From a virus, in IMG/VR virus record IMGVR_UViG_3300015261_000010, positions 1 to 38,065 of that record: a DNA stretch of 38,065 bases, one strand, 5' to 3'. Both the position numbers and the translations under genes were made by a program. Each line of letters starts with the position of its first letter. The stretch's first letter is position 1. Of this stretch, positions 23,942-30,182 are shown piece after piece. The notes beneath the pieces were generated by a model. That model saw only the letters and a list, made by a program, of their open reading frames with translations, did no database searches and was not told where the DNA came from.

Positions 23942-24717
23942 AGGATCGGCTCCTTGGCCCAGTCAGTGCTGGTCATGTCGAGCGGCAGGTTGCTGGTACG
24001 CATTGGTCCGCTCATGCGGCGGTTGGCGTCTTCCTGGGCTTTGAGCAGCCAGTTACGCCATGTGGCGATCCAGTCGGCTTTGGTCTGTCCGTTGCCGCGC
24101 CAGTAGTTCACGAACTTCTCTGTTTCGTTGACCAGGATCACGCCCGGGGTGCGTTCGGCCGCCCACTTGCGCATGTCACCGGTGACGTTGAATGGTTCGG
24201 GCAAACGGCATTTGCGCTTGGCTTTCGGCTCGGGTGCTGGAGCCGGATTTTCAGCAAGGGGGGATAAAGGGGGTTTTAGATCTTCTTCTGTATCTGTATC
24301 TGTATCTCTTATCGTTGAGTTTTCGTTCAACGGGATTTCAACGGGCGTTGAACGAGCGTTCACAGCCTTTGTTTTCCTGGCCTTGGCGCGTGCTGCCCTT
24401 GCCTCGGCAGAGGCTTTTCCCGCTGCACTTCGCTGACTTTGGGTTGCGTGAACGGCCTCCAAATCCCGCTCAATTCGGTCGTGAACCCACTCACCGGAAC
24501 GCTCGTTGAAAAACTCGTTCAACGACCGTTCAACGTCCGTCCAACGCTCGTTCGAAAGCCTTGCAATACGGGCCAGTCGGGACACTGGGATTGGCTTCCC
24601 TGTCTGCCAGTAGTTGAAGATCAGCAGCAGATAGGCGCCGTGCTCTTCTGTGGTCAGGTGCATGGTGTCGGCCAGGTAGTCGGCGACGTACAACTGCATG
24701 TATGGGAGGGCGGCCAC
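23938..24717 (-). CDS. O-like replication initiator (DUF1376)
   Basis: A 259-residue protein with an N-terminal DUF1376 domain (MQLYVADYLADTMHLTTEEHGAYLLLIFNYWQTGKPIP near 7-44), a Lys/Arg/Ala-rich linker, a DTDTDT stretch, and a C-terminal segment (NYWRGNGQTKADWIATWRNWLLKA) typical of phage initiators. The start is GTG at 24717 with GGAGGAGG before it; the upstream frame to 24813 lies in the CII-like gene. Its own coding DNA holds two sets of 11-bp-spaced repeats, as lambda O holds the lambda origin. Confidence 0.87.
   Translation of the reverse strand: MAALPYMQLYVADYLADTMHLTTEEHGAYLLLIFNYWQTGKPIPVSRLARIARLSNERWTDVERSLNEFFNERSGEWVHDRIERDLEAVHATQSQRSAAGKASAEARAARAKARKTKAVNARSTPVEIPLNENSTIRDTDTDTEEDLKPPLSPLAENPAPAPEPKAKRKCRLPEPFNVTGDMRKWAAERTPGVILVNETEKFVNYWRGNGQTKADWIATWRNWLLKAQEDANRRMSGPMRTSNLPLDMTSTDWAKEPIL
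24270..24559. other. Candidate replication origin inside the O-like gene
   Basis: Two iteron clusters based on CGTTCAACG occur at exact 11-bp steps. Cluster 1 begins at 24313, 24324, 24335, 24346 and 24357; cluster 2 at 24516, 24527, 24538 and 24549, with a related CGTTGAAAA at 24504. The motif is nearly its own complement, so copies appear in both orientations. Next to cluster 1 lies an AT-rich stretch with TCTGTA three times (24287-24304), a possible unwinding element. Iterons plus AT-rich DNA within the initiator gene copies the plan of lambda ori. The 11-bp step is not a multiple of three, so it is not a by-product of protein repeats. Confidence 0.68.
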
Positions 24718-24719
24718 GG

Positions 24720-25025
24720 CTATTCCTCCTCCAGCTGATCGACGTTCTGCACGTGCTCCATCCAGCGCTTGGCCTGGTGGAAGATCGCTTCGATGTCGCG
24801 CTGATTGAAGCACCGCATTTCATTGGGCACGACCTTGAGCCCCAGCACGGCCAGGATCTGGCAGAACTGCTCAAACTTCTCCGGCTTCATGCGGCTGATC
24901 GTCGCCTCGTCGCAACCGACTGCAAGCGCCACGGGCGCATTGCCGACAGACGCAAGGTGCTGCATGAGAACGCAATAGTTCTTGCGGGCCCTTACGGTCT
25001 GCTCTTGGTTCAATGGGCTCGACAT
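24720..25025 (-). CDS. cII: CII-like transcription activator
   Basis: A 101-residue protein like lambda CII. It has the helix-turn-helix NAPVALAVGCDEATISRMKPEKFEQF near 29-54, then LGLKVVP, the order seen in CII proteins, and an acidic C-terminal helix. CII acts as a tetramer that activates promoters for repressor and integrase and so chooses lysogeny. It lies second in the leftward operon, after cro, as in lambda. ATG at 25025 has AGAGG. No CIII was recognised, and its target promoters cannot be seen. Confidence 0.84.
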   Translation of the reverse strand: MSSPLNQEQTVRARKNYCVLMQHLASVGNAPVALAVGCDEATISRMKPEKFEQFCQILAVLGLKVVPNEMRCFNQRDIEAIFHQAKRWMEHVQNVDQLEEE

Positions 25026-25027
25026 GA

Positions 25028-25267
25028 TCAGGCCGCCTCTTCTCCGGAGTCGGGAAAGCGCTCCGGGTAAAGGATGTGAATCTCGGTGATTTCGCCGCCG
25101 AAAACCTTGCTCAGGTTTTCCGCAAGGGTTGCGGATGCACGCTGAACGCCGCGCTCGATGCGCGAGAGGTTTCCGGAATCAATGGCGTCACCGATCTGAA
25201 CCAGACGTGCCGAGACATCGGCGAGCGTCCATTTCTTTTCGAGACGAGCACGTTTTAAAGGAGTCAT
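25028..25267 (-). CDS. cro: Cro-like repressor
   Basis: A 79-residue HTH protein: LKRARLEKKWTLADVSARL is helices 1-2 and SGNLSRIERGVQ the recognition part. The repressor CI has TGNLSRLERGLQ at the same place, so both should read the same TCTGCG-N5-CGCAGA operators. The C-terminal half is a short helix and acidic tail. ATG at 25267; a 6-bp hairpin precedes it in the leader. It is the first gene of the leftward operon, and its product should shut off cI and start the lytic programme. Confidence 0.86.
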   Translation of the reverse strand: MTPLKRARLEKKWTLADVSARLVQIGDAIDSGNLSRIERGVQRASATLAENLSKVFGGEITEIHILYPERFPDSGEEAA

Positions 25268-25274
25268 GGCAAGG

Positions 25275-25293
25275 CCCTGAGTTGATTTCAGGG
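25275..25293 (-). promoter_or_regulatory. Leader hairpin of cro
   Basis: CCCTGA, a 7-nt loop and TCAGGG form a stem in the short leader between the left operators and the cro start. There is no boxA beside it. It might be a regulatory or nut-type hairpin, but the evidence is thin. Confidence 0.35.
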
Positions 25294-25297
25294 TGAT

Positions 25298-25361
25298 TCT
25301 GCGATTAGCGCAGATTTAATGCAATCAAATTCTGCGCCTATCGCTTTGCGCAATACGCAGA
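25298..25361. promoter_or_regulatory. Left operator cluster, three sites
   Basis: Sites of the form TCTGCG-N5-CGCAGA. O1 25298-25314 is a perfect dyad with spacer ATTAG. O2 25331-25347 has a good left half only. O3 25345-25361 is one base off (TTTGCG) in its left half and overlaps O2 by 3 bp. They lie between divergent cro and cI, and so should hold the leftward promoter and the cI promoter. I could not fix -35 and -10 boxes here with confidence; TTGATT on the minus strand (25323-25328) is a possible -35 for cro. Confidence 0.85.
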
Positions 25362-25380
25362 AAGACCGGAAAATCCCCCC

Positions 25381-26013
25381 ATGGATATTGGACAAATCAT
25401 CAGAAGCGCCCGCAAAGCCAGGAAACTTTCGCTGGAAGACCTGGCGCACCAGGTCGGCTCAGACACTGGCAACCTTTCCCGCCTGGAGCGTGGCTTGCAA
25501 AGCACCACCCCGGAAAGGCTCAAGCAGATAATGAGCATCCTGGATATCAAACTCACCCCGCAGATGGATGCGGGCATGTCGAACGTGCAGATGGCCCTGC
25601 AACCGCGCCGGGAGCCTAAGGAATATCCGTTGATCAGCTGGGTGATTGCTGGGGAATGGGCAGAATCGTGCGATACCTTCCACCCTGGTGACGCTGATAC
25701 CTGGATCACCTCCACAGAGAACGCCGGCGATAATGGCTTCTGGCTGGACGTGCGCGGCGACTCAATGACCTGCAACGGCAACCCCAGCTTCCCCGAGGGC
25801 TCACGTATCCTGGTGCGGCCTGAGGCCGACTTGATCAGTGGCAAGTATTACGTGGTCAAGCTGGGCACCGGCGAAAGCACTTTCAAGCAGTACGTTGAAG
25901 ACGCCGGGGCCAGGTATCTACGCCCACTGAATAACGCCTACCGCGTTATCCCAATCGAGGGCGAATTCAAGGTTATTGGCCGTGTGATCGACGCCAAAAT
26001 GACCGGCCTGTAG
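25381..26013 (+). CDS. cI: CI-like prophage repressor (LexA/S24 type)
   Basis: A 210-residue repressor. Residues 1-60 are an HTH domain with recognition part TGNLSRLERG. Residues 85-210 are a S24 self-cleavage domain: the cleavage site is Ala90-Gly91 (in VIAGEW), the nucleophile Ser128 in GDSM, and the general base Lys169 in TFKQY. It should be cut upon RecA activation in the SOS response, releasing the prophage. Operators lie on both sides of its gene. A perfect terminator follows at 26040. The Shine-Dalgarno is poor, as is common for repressor genes made from a maintenance promoter. Confidence 0.95.
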   Translation: MDIGQIIRSARKARKLSLEDLAHQVGSDTGNLSRLERGLQSTTPERLKQIMSILDIKLTPQMDAGMSNVQMALQPRREPKEYPLISWVIAGEWAESCDTFHPGDADTWITSTENAGDNGFWLDVRGDSMTCNGNPSFPEGSRILVRPEADLISGKYYVVKLGTGESTFKQYVEDAGARYLRPLNNAYRVIPIEGEFKVIGRVIDAKMTGL

Positions 26014-26039
26014 CAACCACTCTCACCCCTTCTCAACAC

Positions 26040-26064
26040 AGCCCGCCAAGCGCGGGCTTTTTTT
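26040..26064 (+). terminator. Intrinsic terminator of cI
   Basis: AGCCCGC, a 5-nt loop and GCGGGCT, then seven T in all. It ends cI transcription 27 bp after the stop and insulates the rightward promoter at 26089. Confidence 0.92.
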
Positions 26065-26081
26065 CGTCCTGAATTTATAAA

Positions 26082-26144
26082 TCTGCGCTTGACGCAGAAT
26101 ATTATCTGCGCATAATGCAACCCATGTTCTGCGATTGGCGCAGA
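26082..26144 (+). promoter_or_regulatory. Rightward early promoter with three operators
   Basis: -35 TTGACG (26089-26094), 16-bp spacer, -10 CATAAT (26111-26116). Operators: O4 26082-26098 (perfect TCTGCG-CTTGA-CGCAGA) covers the -35; O5 26105-26121 (left half only) covers the -10; O6 26128-26144 (perfect, spacer ATTGG) is over the start region. CI or Cro on these sites would block entry to the rightward operon. The set mirrors the one at 25298-25361. Confidence 0.88.
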
Positions 26145-26152
26145 TTTGTAAC

Positions 26153-26180
26153 CGCTCTTTAGATCCACCCCTGCCGGATC
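26153..26180 (+). promoter_or_regulatory. nut-like site: boxA plus hairpin
   Basis: CGCTCTTTA (26153-26161) matches boxA of lambda and rRNA operons, which binds NusB/NusE. A stem GATCC/GGATC with a 9-nt loop follows at once (26162-26180), in the place of boxB; the loop is longer than the lambda boxB pentaloop. It is about 35 bp after the promoter -10, in untranslated leader. This suggests antitermination of the rightward operon, which contains several terminator-like hairpins. Confidence 0.6.
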
Positions 26181-26381
26181 ACCACCGGCCCAGCAACAAA
26201 GGCAAGCGATGGACCGGCCTCAACGGTCCAGAAGGATGGCAACTGTCCCAGGGTGCGCAGCGCAAAGCCCCGAATCAGTTTTCCAGCGGGCAGGGCCGCG
26301 GCTGGAGCTACGGAAACACGGAATTTTCACTGATGCACCTGGGCAACCGGGTGCATTGGGAAATCAACCGGAGATACGCAA
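26181..26381 (+). other. Untranslated leader of the rightward operon
   Basis: About 200 bases without a convincing gene. Two hairpins are visible: TGGACCG/CGGTCCA (26210-26230) and one formed by TGCACC/GGGTGCA around 26334-26356. A frame of 90 codons from a TTG inside operator O6, and a 64-codon ATG frame at 26209, have neither good composition nor recognisable product, and were not called. Confidence 0.45.
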
Positions 26382-26573
26382 ATGGATACAAGCAGCAGCT
26401 TGAGTAGAAATATCGGGCAGATCCTCACGATTTTGTTTGTAGTTTTCATCGTTCTGAAACTGATCGGCACCATCGACTGGTCATGGTGGTGGGTTCTGGC
26501 GCCGAGCTGGCTCCCAACTTTGTTGCTGATCGTCGTCTCGCTCATCAAGGTCTTGATGCGCCGGCGACCATGA
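26382..26573 (+). CDS. Small two-helix membrane protein
   Basis: A 63-residue protein with two membrane spans: ILTILFVVFIVLKLIGTI near 14-31 and WLPTLLLIVVSLIKVL near 43-58, joined by the aromatic DWSWWWVLAPS. This sequence around IDWSWWWVLAP is found in many phage small proteins, sometimes named transmembrane Fragile-X-F protein. The function is unknown. GGAG lies before the ATG. It is the first gene of the rightward operon. Confidence 0.85.
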   Translation: MDTSSSLSRNIGQILTILFVVFIVLKLIGTIDWSWWWVLAPSWLPTLLLIVVSLIKVLMRRRP

Positions 26574-26654
26574 TGGGTTGTGAAGGCTGACGGCATCACC
26601 TCTGCCCATTCCAACGAGTGGGCAGACGGATGCAACCAAACCGGAGCAACAGCC

Positions 26655-26783
26655 ATGAATGACACCCTCGTGCAGCAACTGCTGGCAAAGGCCCGAAAAA
26701 GCCTGGCTGCCGGCGACAAGGCGCAAGCGTTCCTATGGCACAACCTGGCGAAACAGGCCAAGGCGTGCAAACACCGTATTTGA
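26655..26783 (+). CDS. Small helical protein, 42 aa
   Basis: Reads MNDTLVQQLLAKARKSLAAG and then a Lys/Ala-rich helix ending ACKHRI. GGAG stands before the ATG at 26655; an in-frame GTG at 26580 has no ribosome site and would add an unlikely N-terminus. Basic and helical; function unknown. Confidence 0.62.
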   Translation: MNDTLVQQLLAKARKSLAAGDKAQAFLWHNLAKQAKACKHRI

Positions 26784-26808
26784 AGCACCCGCCACGTTGG
26801 AGGCGACC

Positions 26809-27096
26809 ATGACTTACGAAGTGATTGTTGAAGGGTTCGTCCTCCAGGTGGAGGTCACCCATTGCGAGAACATCGCGCCCTGCCTGAATTCTTGGAACAG
26901 CGACTGGGACTTCTACGGGTCCCGCGAACTGGAATTCAATCTGGAGTCGGGCATCTGCTACGACGATGACGGCGTGCGGATGGATGTCGATCAGCGGCAG
27001 TTGCCGATCCTGGCCCAGCAGATGTGCCAGCAGATCGAGACGGCGCTGTGGATTGAGATCGACGCGGCCAATCGCCGGCAACGGTGGGTGGCATGA
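26809..27096 (+). CDS. Hypothetical protein, 95 aa
   Basis: An acidic alpha/beta protein. N-terminal strands (TYEVIVEGFVLQVEVTHCE), a Trp/Tyr-rich middle (NSWNSDWDFYGSRELEF) and a C-terminal helix. GGAGG lies before ATG 26809, and the stop overlaps the next ATG by 4 bp. No family is recognised. Confidence 0.75.
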   Translation: MTYEVIVEGFVLQVEVTHCENIAPCLNSWNSDWDFYGSRELEFNLESGICYDDDGVRMDVDQRQLPILAQQMCQQIETALWIEIDAANRRQRWVA

Positions 27097-27320
27097 ACAA
27101 GCACGATATTGCGACCGGGATGATTGATGCCCGGTTCGCCCTGCTGAATGCCGGCGACACATCGGCAGTTGTGCACGCTGAGGCGTCCACGGCGATCGAG
27201 CTGGCCCACTCGCTGGGCGTTATCGACATGGACGAATACGGTTCGTACCGGAAACGGCTTGATCGCATCTACGAGCTGCAAAGCCAGTACGCCCTGGACC
27301 GCATGAGGCTGAGAGCATGA
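27093..27320 (+). CDS. Hypothetical protein, 75 aa
   Basis: A helical 75-residue protein (MNKHDIATGMIDARFALLNAG, then ELAHSLGVIDMDEYGSYRKRLDRIYEL). ATG at 27093 overlaps the stop before it; its own stop overlaps the next gene by 4 bp. The shape is that of small phage proteins with a pair of helices and a short turn. No function is seen. Confidence 0.75.
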   Translation: MNKHDIATGMIDARFALLNAGDTSAVVHAEASTAIELAHSLGVIDMDEYGSYRKRLDRIYELQSQYALDRMRLRA

Positions 27321-27451
27321 CGATCATCTGCCGCACTGCCCGACAACTCACCCAGGCCCTGCAATCGCAGGGCTTTTTCTTGGTCACTGACCTGCCGCGC
27401 CCGCTTCGCATCGAGGTTCGGCGCGGAATGATCATTGCGAGGTTTGCATGA
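27317..27451 (+). CDS. Small protein, 44 aa, with terminator-like DNA inside
   Basis: Begins MTIICRTARQLTQALQSQGF and ends with a basic beta strand pair (LRIEVRRGMIIARFA). It is held in the chain of 4-bp overlaps (ATGA on both sides), which supports real translation. Codons 14-21 form a perfect GC stem followed by five T. Confidence 0.65.
   Translation: MTIICRTARQLTQALQSQGFFLVTDLPRPLRIEVRRGMIIARFA
27356..27378 (+). terminator. Terminator-like hairpin inside the early operon
   Basis: GCCCTGC, loop AATC, GCAGGGC, TTTTT. By shape it is a full intrinsic terminator, yet it lies inside the 44-codon gene with at least ten more kilobases of same-strand genes after it. It is the first candidate target for the nut-like site. 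Confidence 0.65.
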
Positions 27452-27624
27452 GCGGAACAAGTTCAGATCTACGCGCCCAGGCACTTGCCAAGCGCGTCTA
27501 TCGCCTTCGCGCCGAGGGCATCAGCGTCCGTGAAACTGCACAGATTGTCGGCATCCACAAAGGTCGTGTGCGCACGCTTCAACTGCTCGGCGAGCGCCTG
27601 ATCAGCATCGAGACAAGCTCATGA
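27448..27624 (+). CDS. Small HTH protein, 58 aa
   Basis: A homeodomain-like helix-turn-helix: AKRVYRLRAEGISVRETAQIVG followed by IHKGRVRTLQLLGERL. The pattern GISVRETAQIVGIHKGRVRTL is a typical recognition unit. It fits in the overlap chain (ATGA at both ends). It might be a regulator of early genes; which sites it binds is unknown. Confidence 0.72.
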   Translation: MSGTSSDLRAQALAKRVYRLRAEGISVRETAQIVGIHKGRVRTLQLLGERLISIETSS

Positions 27625-27740
27625 CCACACACCAGCGCTCCCGGCGCCGCGCCATCCGCTGGACCTCGGCCATCGTTGGCCTGACCTTCCTCACCATCGT
27701 TCTTCTGGGCCCCGCCATCGGCGGCCTGATCACTCAATAG
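27621..27740 (+). CDS. Single-span membrane peptide, 39 aa
   Basis: Begins MTTHQRSRRRAIRW and then has one strongly hydrophobic helix (IVGLTFLTIVLLGPAIGGL). The basic N-terminus suggests it stays in the cytoplasm. The start overlaps the HTH gene by 4 bp. Function unknown. Confidence 0.62.
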   Translation: MTTHQRSRRRAIRWTSAIVGLTFLTIVLLGPAIGGLITQ

Positions 27741-27748
27741 GTAACCCC

Positions 27749-28006
27749 ATGGAAAAACTCAAAGGCGGCGGGCCGGCTTTCCCGGTCACGCCTGACAACG
27801 ACGTGCGCACGAACGGCGCCGGCGGCACCGGCATGACGCTGCGCGATTACTTCGCGGCCAAGTGCGATGTCTCGGTGTACGCGCCTGTCGATTCGTTCCA
27901 TCGAAAGCATGGGCGAAACCCAACGGGTAATGAGCTGGCTGCGTGGATCGCAGAAGTTCGCTTCATCGAAGCTGACGCCATGCTGGCGGCCCGGGGTGAA
28001 GCATGA
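27749..28006 (+). CDS. Conserved phage protein, 85 aa
   Basis: An 85-residue protein: GGPAFPVTPDND, then GGTGMTLRDYFAAKC, followed by a helical C-terminus. The GMTLRDYFAA motif is frequent in small phage proteins of early operons. Function unknown. AGG lies before the ATG; the stop overlaps the nuclease gene by 4 bp. Confidence 0.78.
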   Translation: MEKLKGGGPAFPVTPDNDVRTNGAGGTGMTLRDYFAAKCDVSVYAPVDSFHRKHGRNPTGNELAAWIAEVRFIEADAMLAARGEA

Positions 28007-28806
28007 GCACCATCACCGTCCGCGCCTCGTCCTGGGGCTCGCTCTTCGACTGCGCTTTCAAGTGGGAATGGGTTCACATGCTCGGCCACCGGTCGCCGGG
28101 CAGCCCCCGCTCCCAGCTCGGAACGGCGATCCACGCCGGCACTGCGGCTTTCGACTCGGCGCGCATCAATGGAAGCAACCTGACGGCCTACGACACGGCT
28201 GAAATGTTCGTCCACACGCTGCGCAATCCAGATTATGAGGTGGACTGGCGCGGGTCTGACATCAGCATGGCTCAGGCCGAGTCCATCGGCCTGCAGCTGC
28301 ATACCCGGTACTGCACCGAGATCAGCCCGCGTTATGAGTTCGTGGCAGTTGAACGCACGGCCACGCCGCTGGAAATCGACTGCGGCGGTGGCGTCGTCGT
28401 TCGCCTGACCGGCCAGCTTGACCGGGCGCGGATCTGCAAGACCGGCACCGGAAAAGGCATCGCTGACGTGAAGTCGGGCCGGGTTGCGGTTGTCGAGGGC
28501 AAGGCCAAGACCAAGGGCCATGCCGCGCAGATCGGCACCTACGAAATCCTTGAAGAGCACACCACCGGCGAGGCCTGTACGGCGCCGGCTCACATCATCG
28601 GCCTGAAAACCGGTGGCAAGCCTGAAACGGGAATCGGCGAGATCCACAACGCCCGCCAGATGATGGTGGGAACAGAGGAATTCCCCGGCCTGATCCAGAT
28701 CGGCGCCGAAATGTTCCGGTCCGGCCTGTTCCCGCCGAACCCACAGAGTTTTCTATGCAGCGCAAGGTATTGCCCGCGCTGGTCCTCCTGCCCCTACCAC
28801 GAGTAA
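28003..28806 (+). CDS. Cas4/RecB-like Fe-S exonuclease
   Basis: A 267-residue PD-(D/E)XK nuclease with an iron-sulphur cluster. Catalytic signs are His44 (GTAIHAG), Asp140 (TGQLDRA), Asp155 and Lys157 (IADVKSG), and the QxxxY motif at 176-180 (QIGTY). Four Cys could bind the cluster: Cys17 near the N-terminus, and Cys252, Cys257 and Cys263 near the end, as in Cas4 and AddB. Beside a RecT-like annealase it is probably the 5'-3' exonuclease of the phage recombination pair. Start ATG 28003. Confidence 0.87.
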   Translation: MSTITVRASSWGSLFDCAFKWEWVHMLGHRSPGSPRSQLGTAIHAGTAAFDSARINGSNLTAYDTAEMFVHTLRNPDYEVDWRGSDISMAQAESIGLQLHTRYCTEISPRYEFVAVERTATPLEIDCGGGVVVRLTGQLDRARICKTGTGKGIADVKSGRVAVVEGKAKTKGHAAQIGTYEILEEHTTGEACTAPAHIIGLKTGGKPETGIGEIHNARQMMVGTEEFPGLIQIGAEMFRSGLFPPNPQSFLCSARYCPRWSSCPYHE

Positions 28807-28811
28807 CCGCC

Positions 28812-29039
28812 ATGAATGCCATCAACGAAAAGATGAAAGGCCAGGACCTGTATGTGCGCTTGATCGACCCAACCGGGAAACGTGAGCCGGTCATCAACGC
28901 CCACCGGGTTTGGGACCGGGAAAAGTTCTACACCGCCCAGGTGAAGTTTTACGAAACCCCGAAGAACGAGGCCGACAAGCGCCTGGTATCCATCGCAACC
29001 GAGGCCGATTACCTGGCCTCCCGCAAGGTGAAATCATGA
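28812..29039 (+). CDS. Hypothetical protein, 75 aa, before recT
   Basis: Begins MNAINEKMKGQDLYVRLIDP and continues with beta strands and a helical, Lys-rich end. The ribosome site is weak. Its stop overlaps the recT-like ATG by 4 bp. A role in recombination is suggested only by place. Confidence 0.68.
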   Translation: MNAINEKMKGQDLYVRLIDPTGKREPVINAHRVWDREKFYTAQVKFYETPKNEADKRLVSIATEADYLASRKVKS

Positions 29040-29968
29040 CTCAGCAACCCACGAACCTGGCGCAGATGCAGACCAGCGCTGTCGCCGCCCCAAAGAATGA
29101 TTCCCCTATGTCCCTGCTGACTGGCTCCGGCTTCGATCAGCTCCAGCGGGTTGCCAAGGCGCTGTGCGCCTCCACCCTGGTGCCTGCTCAGTACCGTGCC
29201 TTCACCGAAGTTAAGTCCTACGGCAAGGTCACCGGCCACACACCAAACCCGGCCGGCCTGCCGAACTGCGTTGTCGCGCTGAACATGGCGATGCGTATGG
29301 GCGCCGATCCACTGATGGTGATGCAAAACCTGTACGTCATCGAGGGCCGCCCGAGCTGGTCAAGCCAGTTCATCATCGCCGCGATCAACAGTTGCGGTCG
29401 CTTCAGCCCATTGCGCTTCGAGCTGAGCGAGCCCGGAAAAGATGAGGTGGTGAAGTACAAGGCCGTGGTCTGGAAGAACGACAAAAAGACCGAAGAGCAG
29501 CGCGAAACCACCATCCAGCACCGCACCTGCCGGGCCTGGGTCATCGAGAAGGAAACAGGCGATCGCCTCGACGGGCCGACGGTATCCATGCAGATGGCAA
29601 TCGACGAAGGCTGGCTCACGAAGAACGGCAGCAAGTGGCAGACGATGCCGGAAATCATGTTGCGTTACCGGGCGGCAAGCCTGTTCGGTCGGCTGTATGC
29701 GCCGGAGCTGCTGATGGGGCTGCAAACCCAAGAGGAAGTGCACGACTTCATTGATGCAACGCCTGACGGCTCTGGCAGCTACACCGTGGACGTCAACGAC
29801 CTGCGCAACAAAGAGCCAGAGGCGCCGGCCATCATCGATGACGACGAACCTGAATCGCAGGAACCTGAAACAGAAACGGCTGAAACCGCAACGGACCAAG
29901 ACGAAACCGCAACCCAAACCGAAGAAACCGTAACAGCCGCCGACACTGACGGCCTTTCCGTCGAGTAA
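29036..29968 (+). CDS. RecT-like single-strand annealing protein
   Basis: A 310-residue protein with the RecT core at about 30-240: NCVVALNMAMRMGADPLMVMQNLYVIEGRPSWSSQF and the MPEIMLRYRAASLFGRLYAPE segment near 205-225, both typical of this family. The last 55 residues are very acidic (Glu, Asp, Thr), perhaps for contact with SSB or the nuclease. It pairs complementary strands in phage recombination. ATG 29036 with AAGGTG, 4-bp overlap with the gene before it; the longer frame from 28910 is a shadow. Confidence 0.85.
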   Translation: MTQQPTNLAQMQTSAVAAPKNDSPMSLLTGSGFDQLQRVAKALCASTLVPAQYRAFTEVKSYGKVTGHTPNPAGLPNCVVALNMAMRMGADPLMVMQNLYVIEGRPSWSSQFIIAAINSCGRFSPLRFELSEPGKDEVVKYKAVVWKNDKKTEEQRETTIQHRTCRAWVIEKETGDRLDGPTVSMQMAIDEGWLTKNGSKWQTMPEIMLRYRAASLFGRLYAPELLMGLQTQEEVHDFIDATPDGSGSYTVDVNDLRNKEPEAPAIIDDDEPESQEPETETAETATDQDETATQTEETVTAADTDGLSVE

Positions 29969-29972
29969 CCCC

Positions 29973-30173
29973 ATGGCTACCCAATCTGTCCTTGAGGCCT
30001 ACGACAGCCTTGAAGAATTCATTGGTGTCCTTGTCGCCGCTGAGCTGCATGCCAGCGGCGAGTGGGAGCTTGAATTCGTCGAAAACATCCGCGCCAGCTT
30101 CAAGCGTTACGGCGCTCACACCAATCTGAGCCCGGCCCAGCAGTCGAAGCTCGAACGCATCGCCAAACACTGA
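29973..30173 (+). CDS. Hypothetical helical protein, 66 aa
   Basis: A helical, acidic-to-basic protein (SVLEAYDSLEEFIGVLVAAELH, then SFKRYGAHTNLSPAQQSKLERI). It starts 5 bp after recT-like. No family is recognised. Confidence 0.72.
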   Translation: MATQSVLEAYDSLEEFIGVLVAAELHASGEWELEFVENIRASFKRYGAHTNLSPAQQSKLERIAKH

Positions 30174-30182
30174 GGGAATCCC

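Noticed and set aside
24313-24559. Iteron clusters as a CRISPR array
   Set aside because: Units are 9 bp with 2-bp spacing and lie inside a coding gene; there is no spacer structure and no cas operon, only a lone Cas4-like phage nuclease.
26135-26407. 90-codon plus-strand frame after the rightward promoter, and a 64-codon frame at 26209
   Set aside because: The first begins at a TTG inside operator O6; neither has a convincing ribosome site, a known motif or fitting composition. Treated as leader.
28003-28806. Cas4-like nuclease as part of a CRISPR-Cas system
   Set aside because: No array and no other cas gene; the RecT-like neighbour points to phage recombination.
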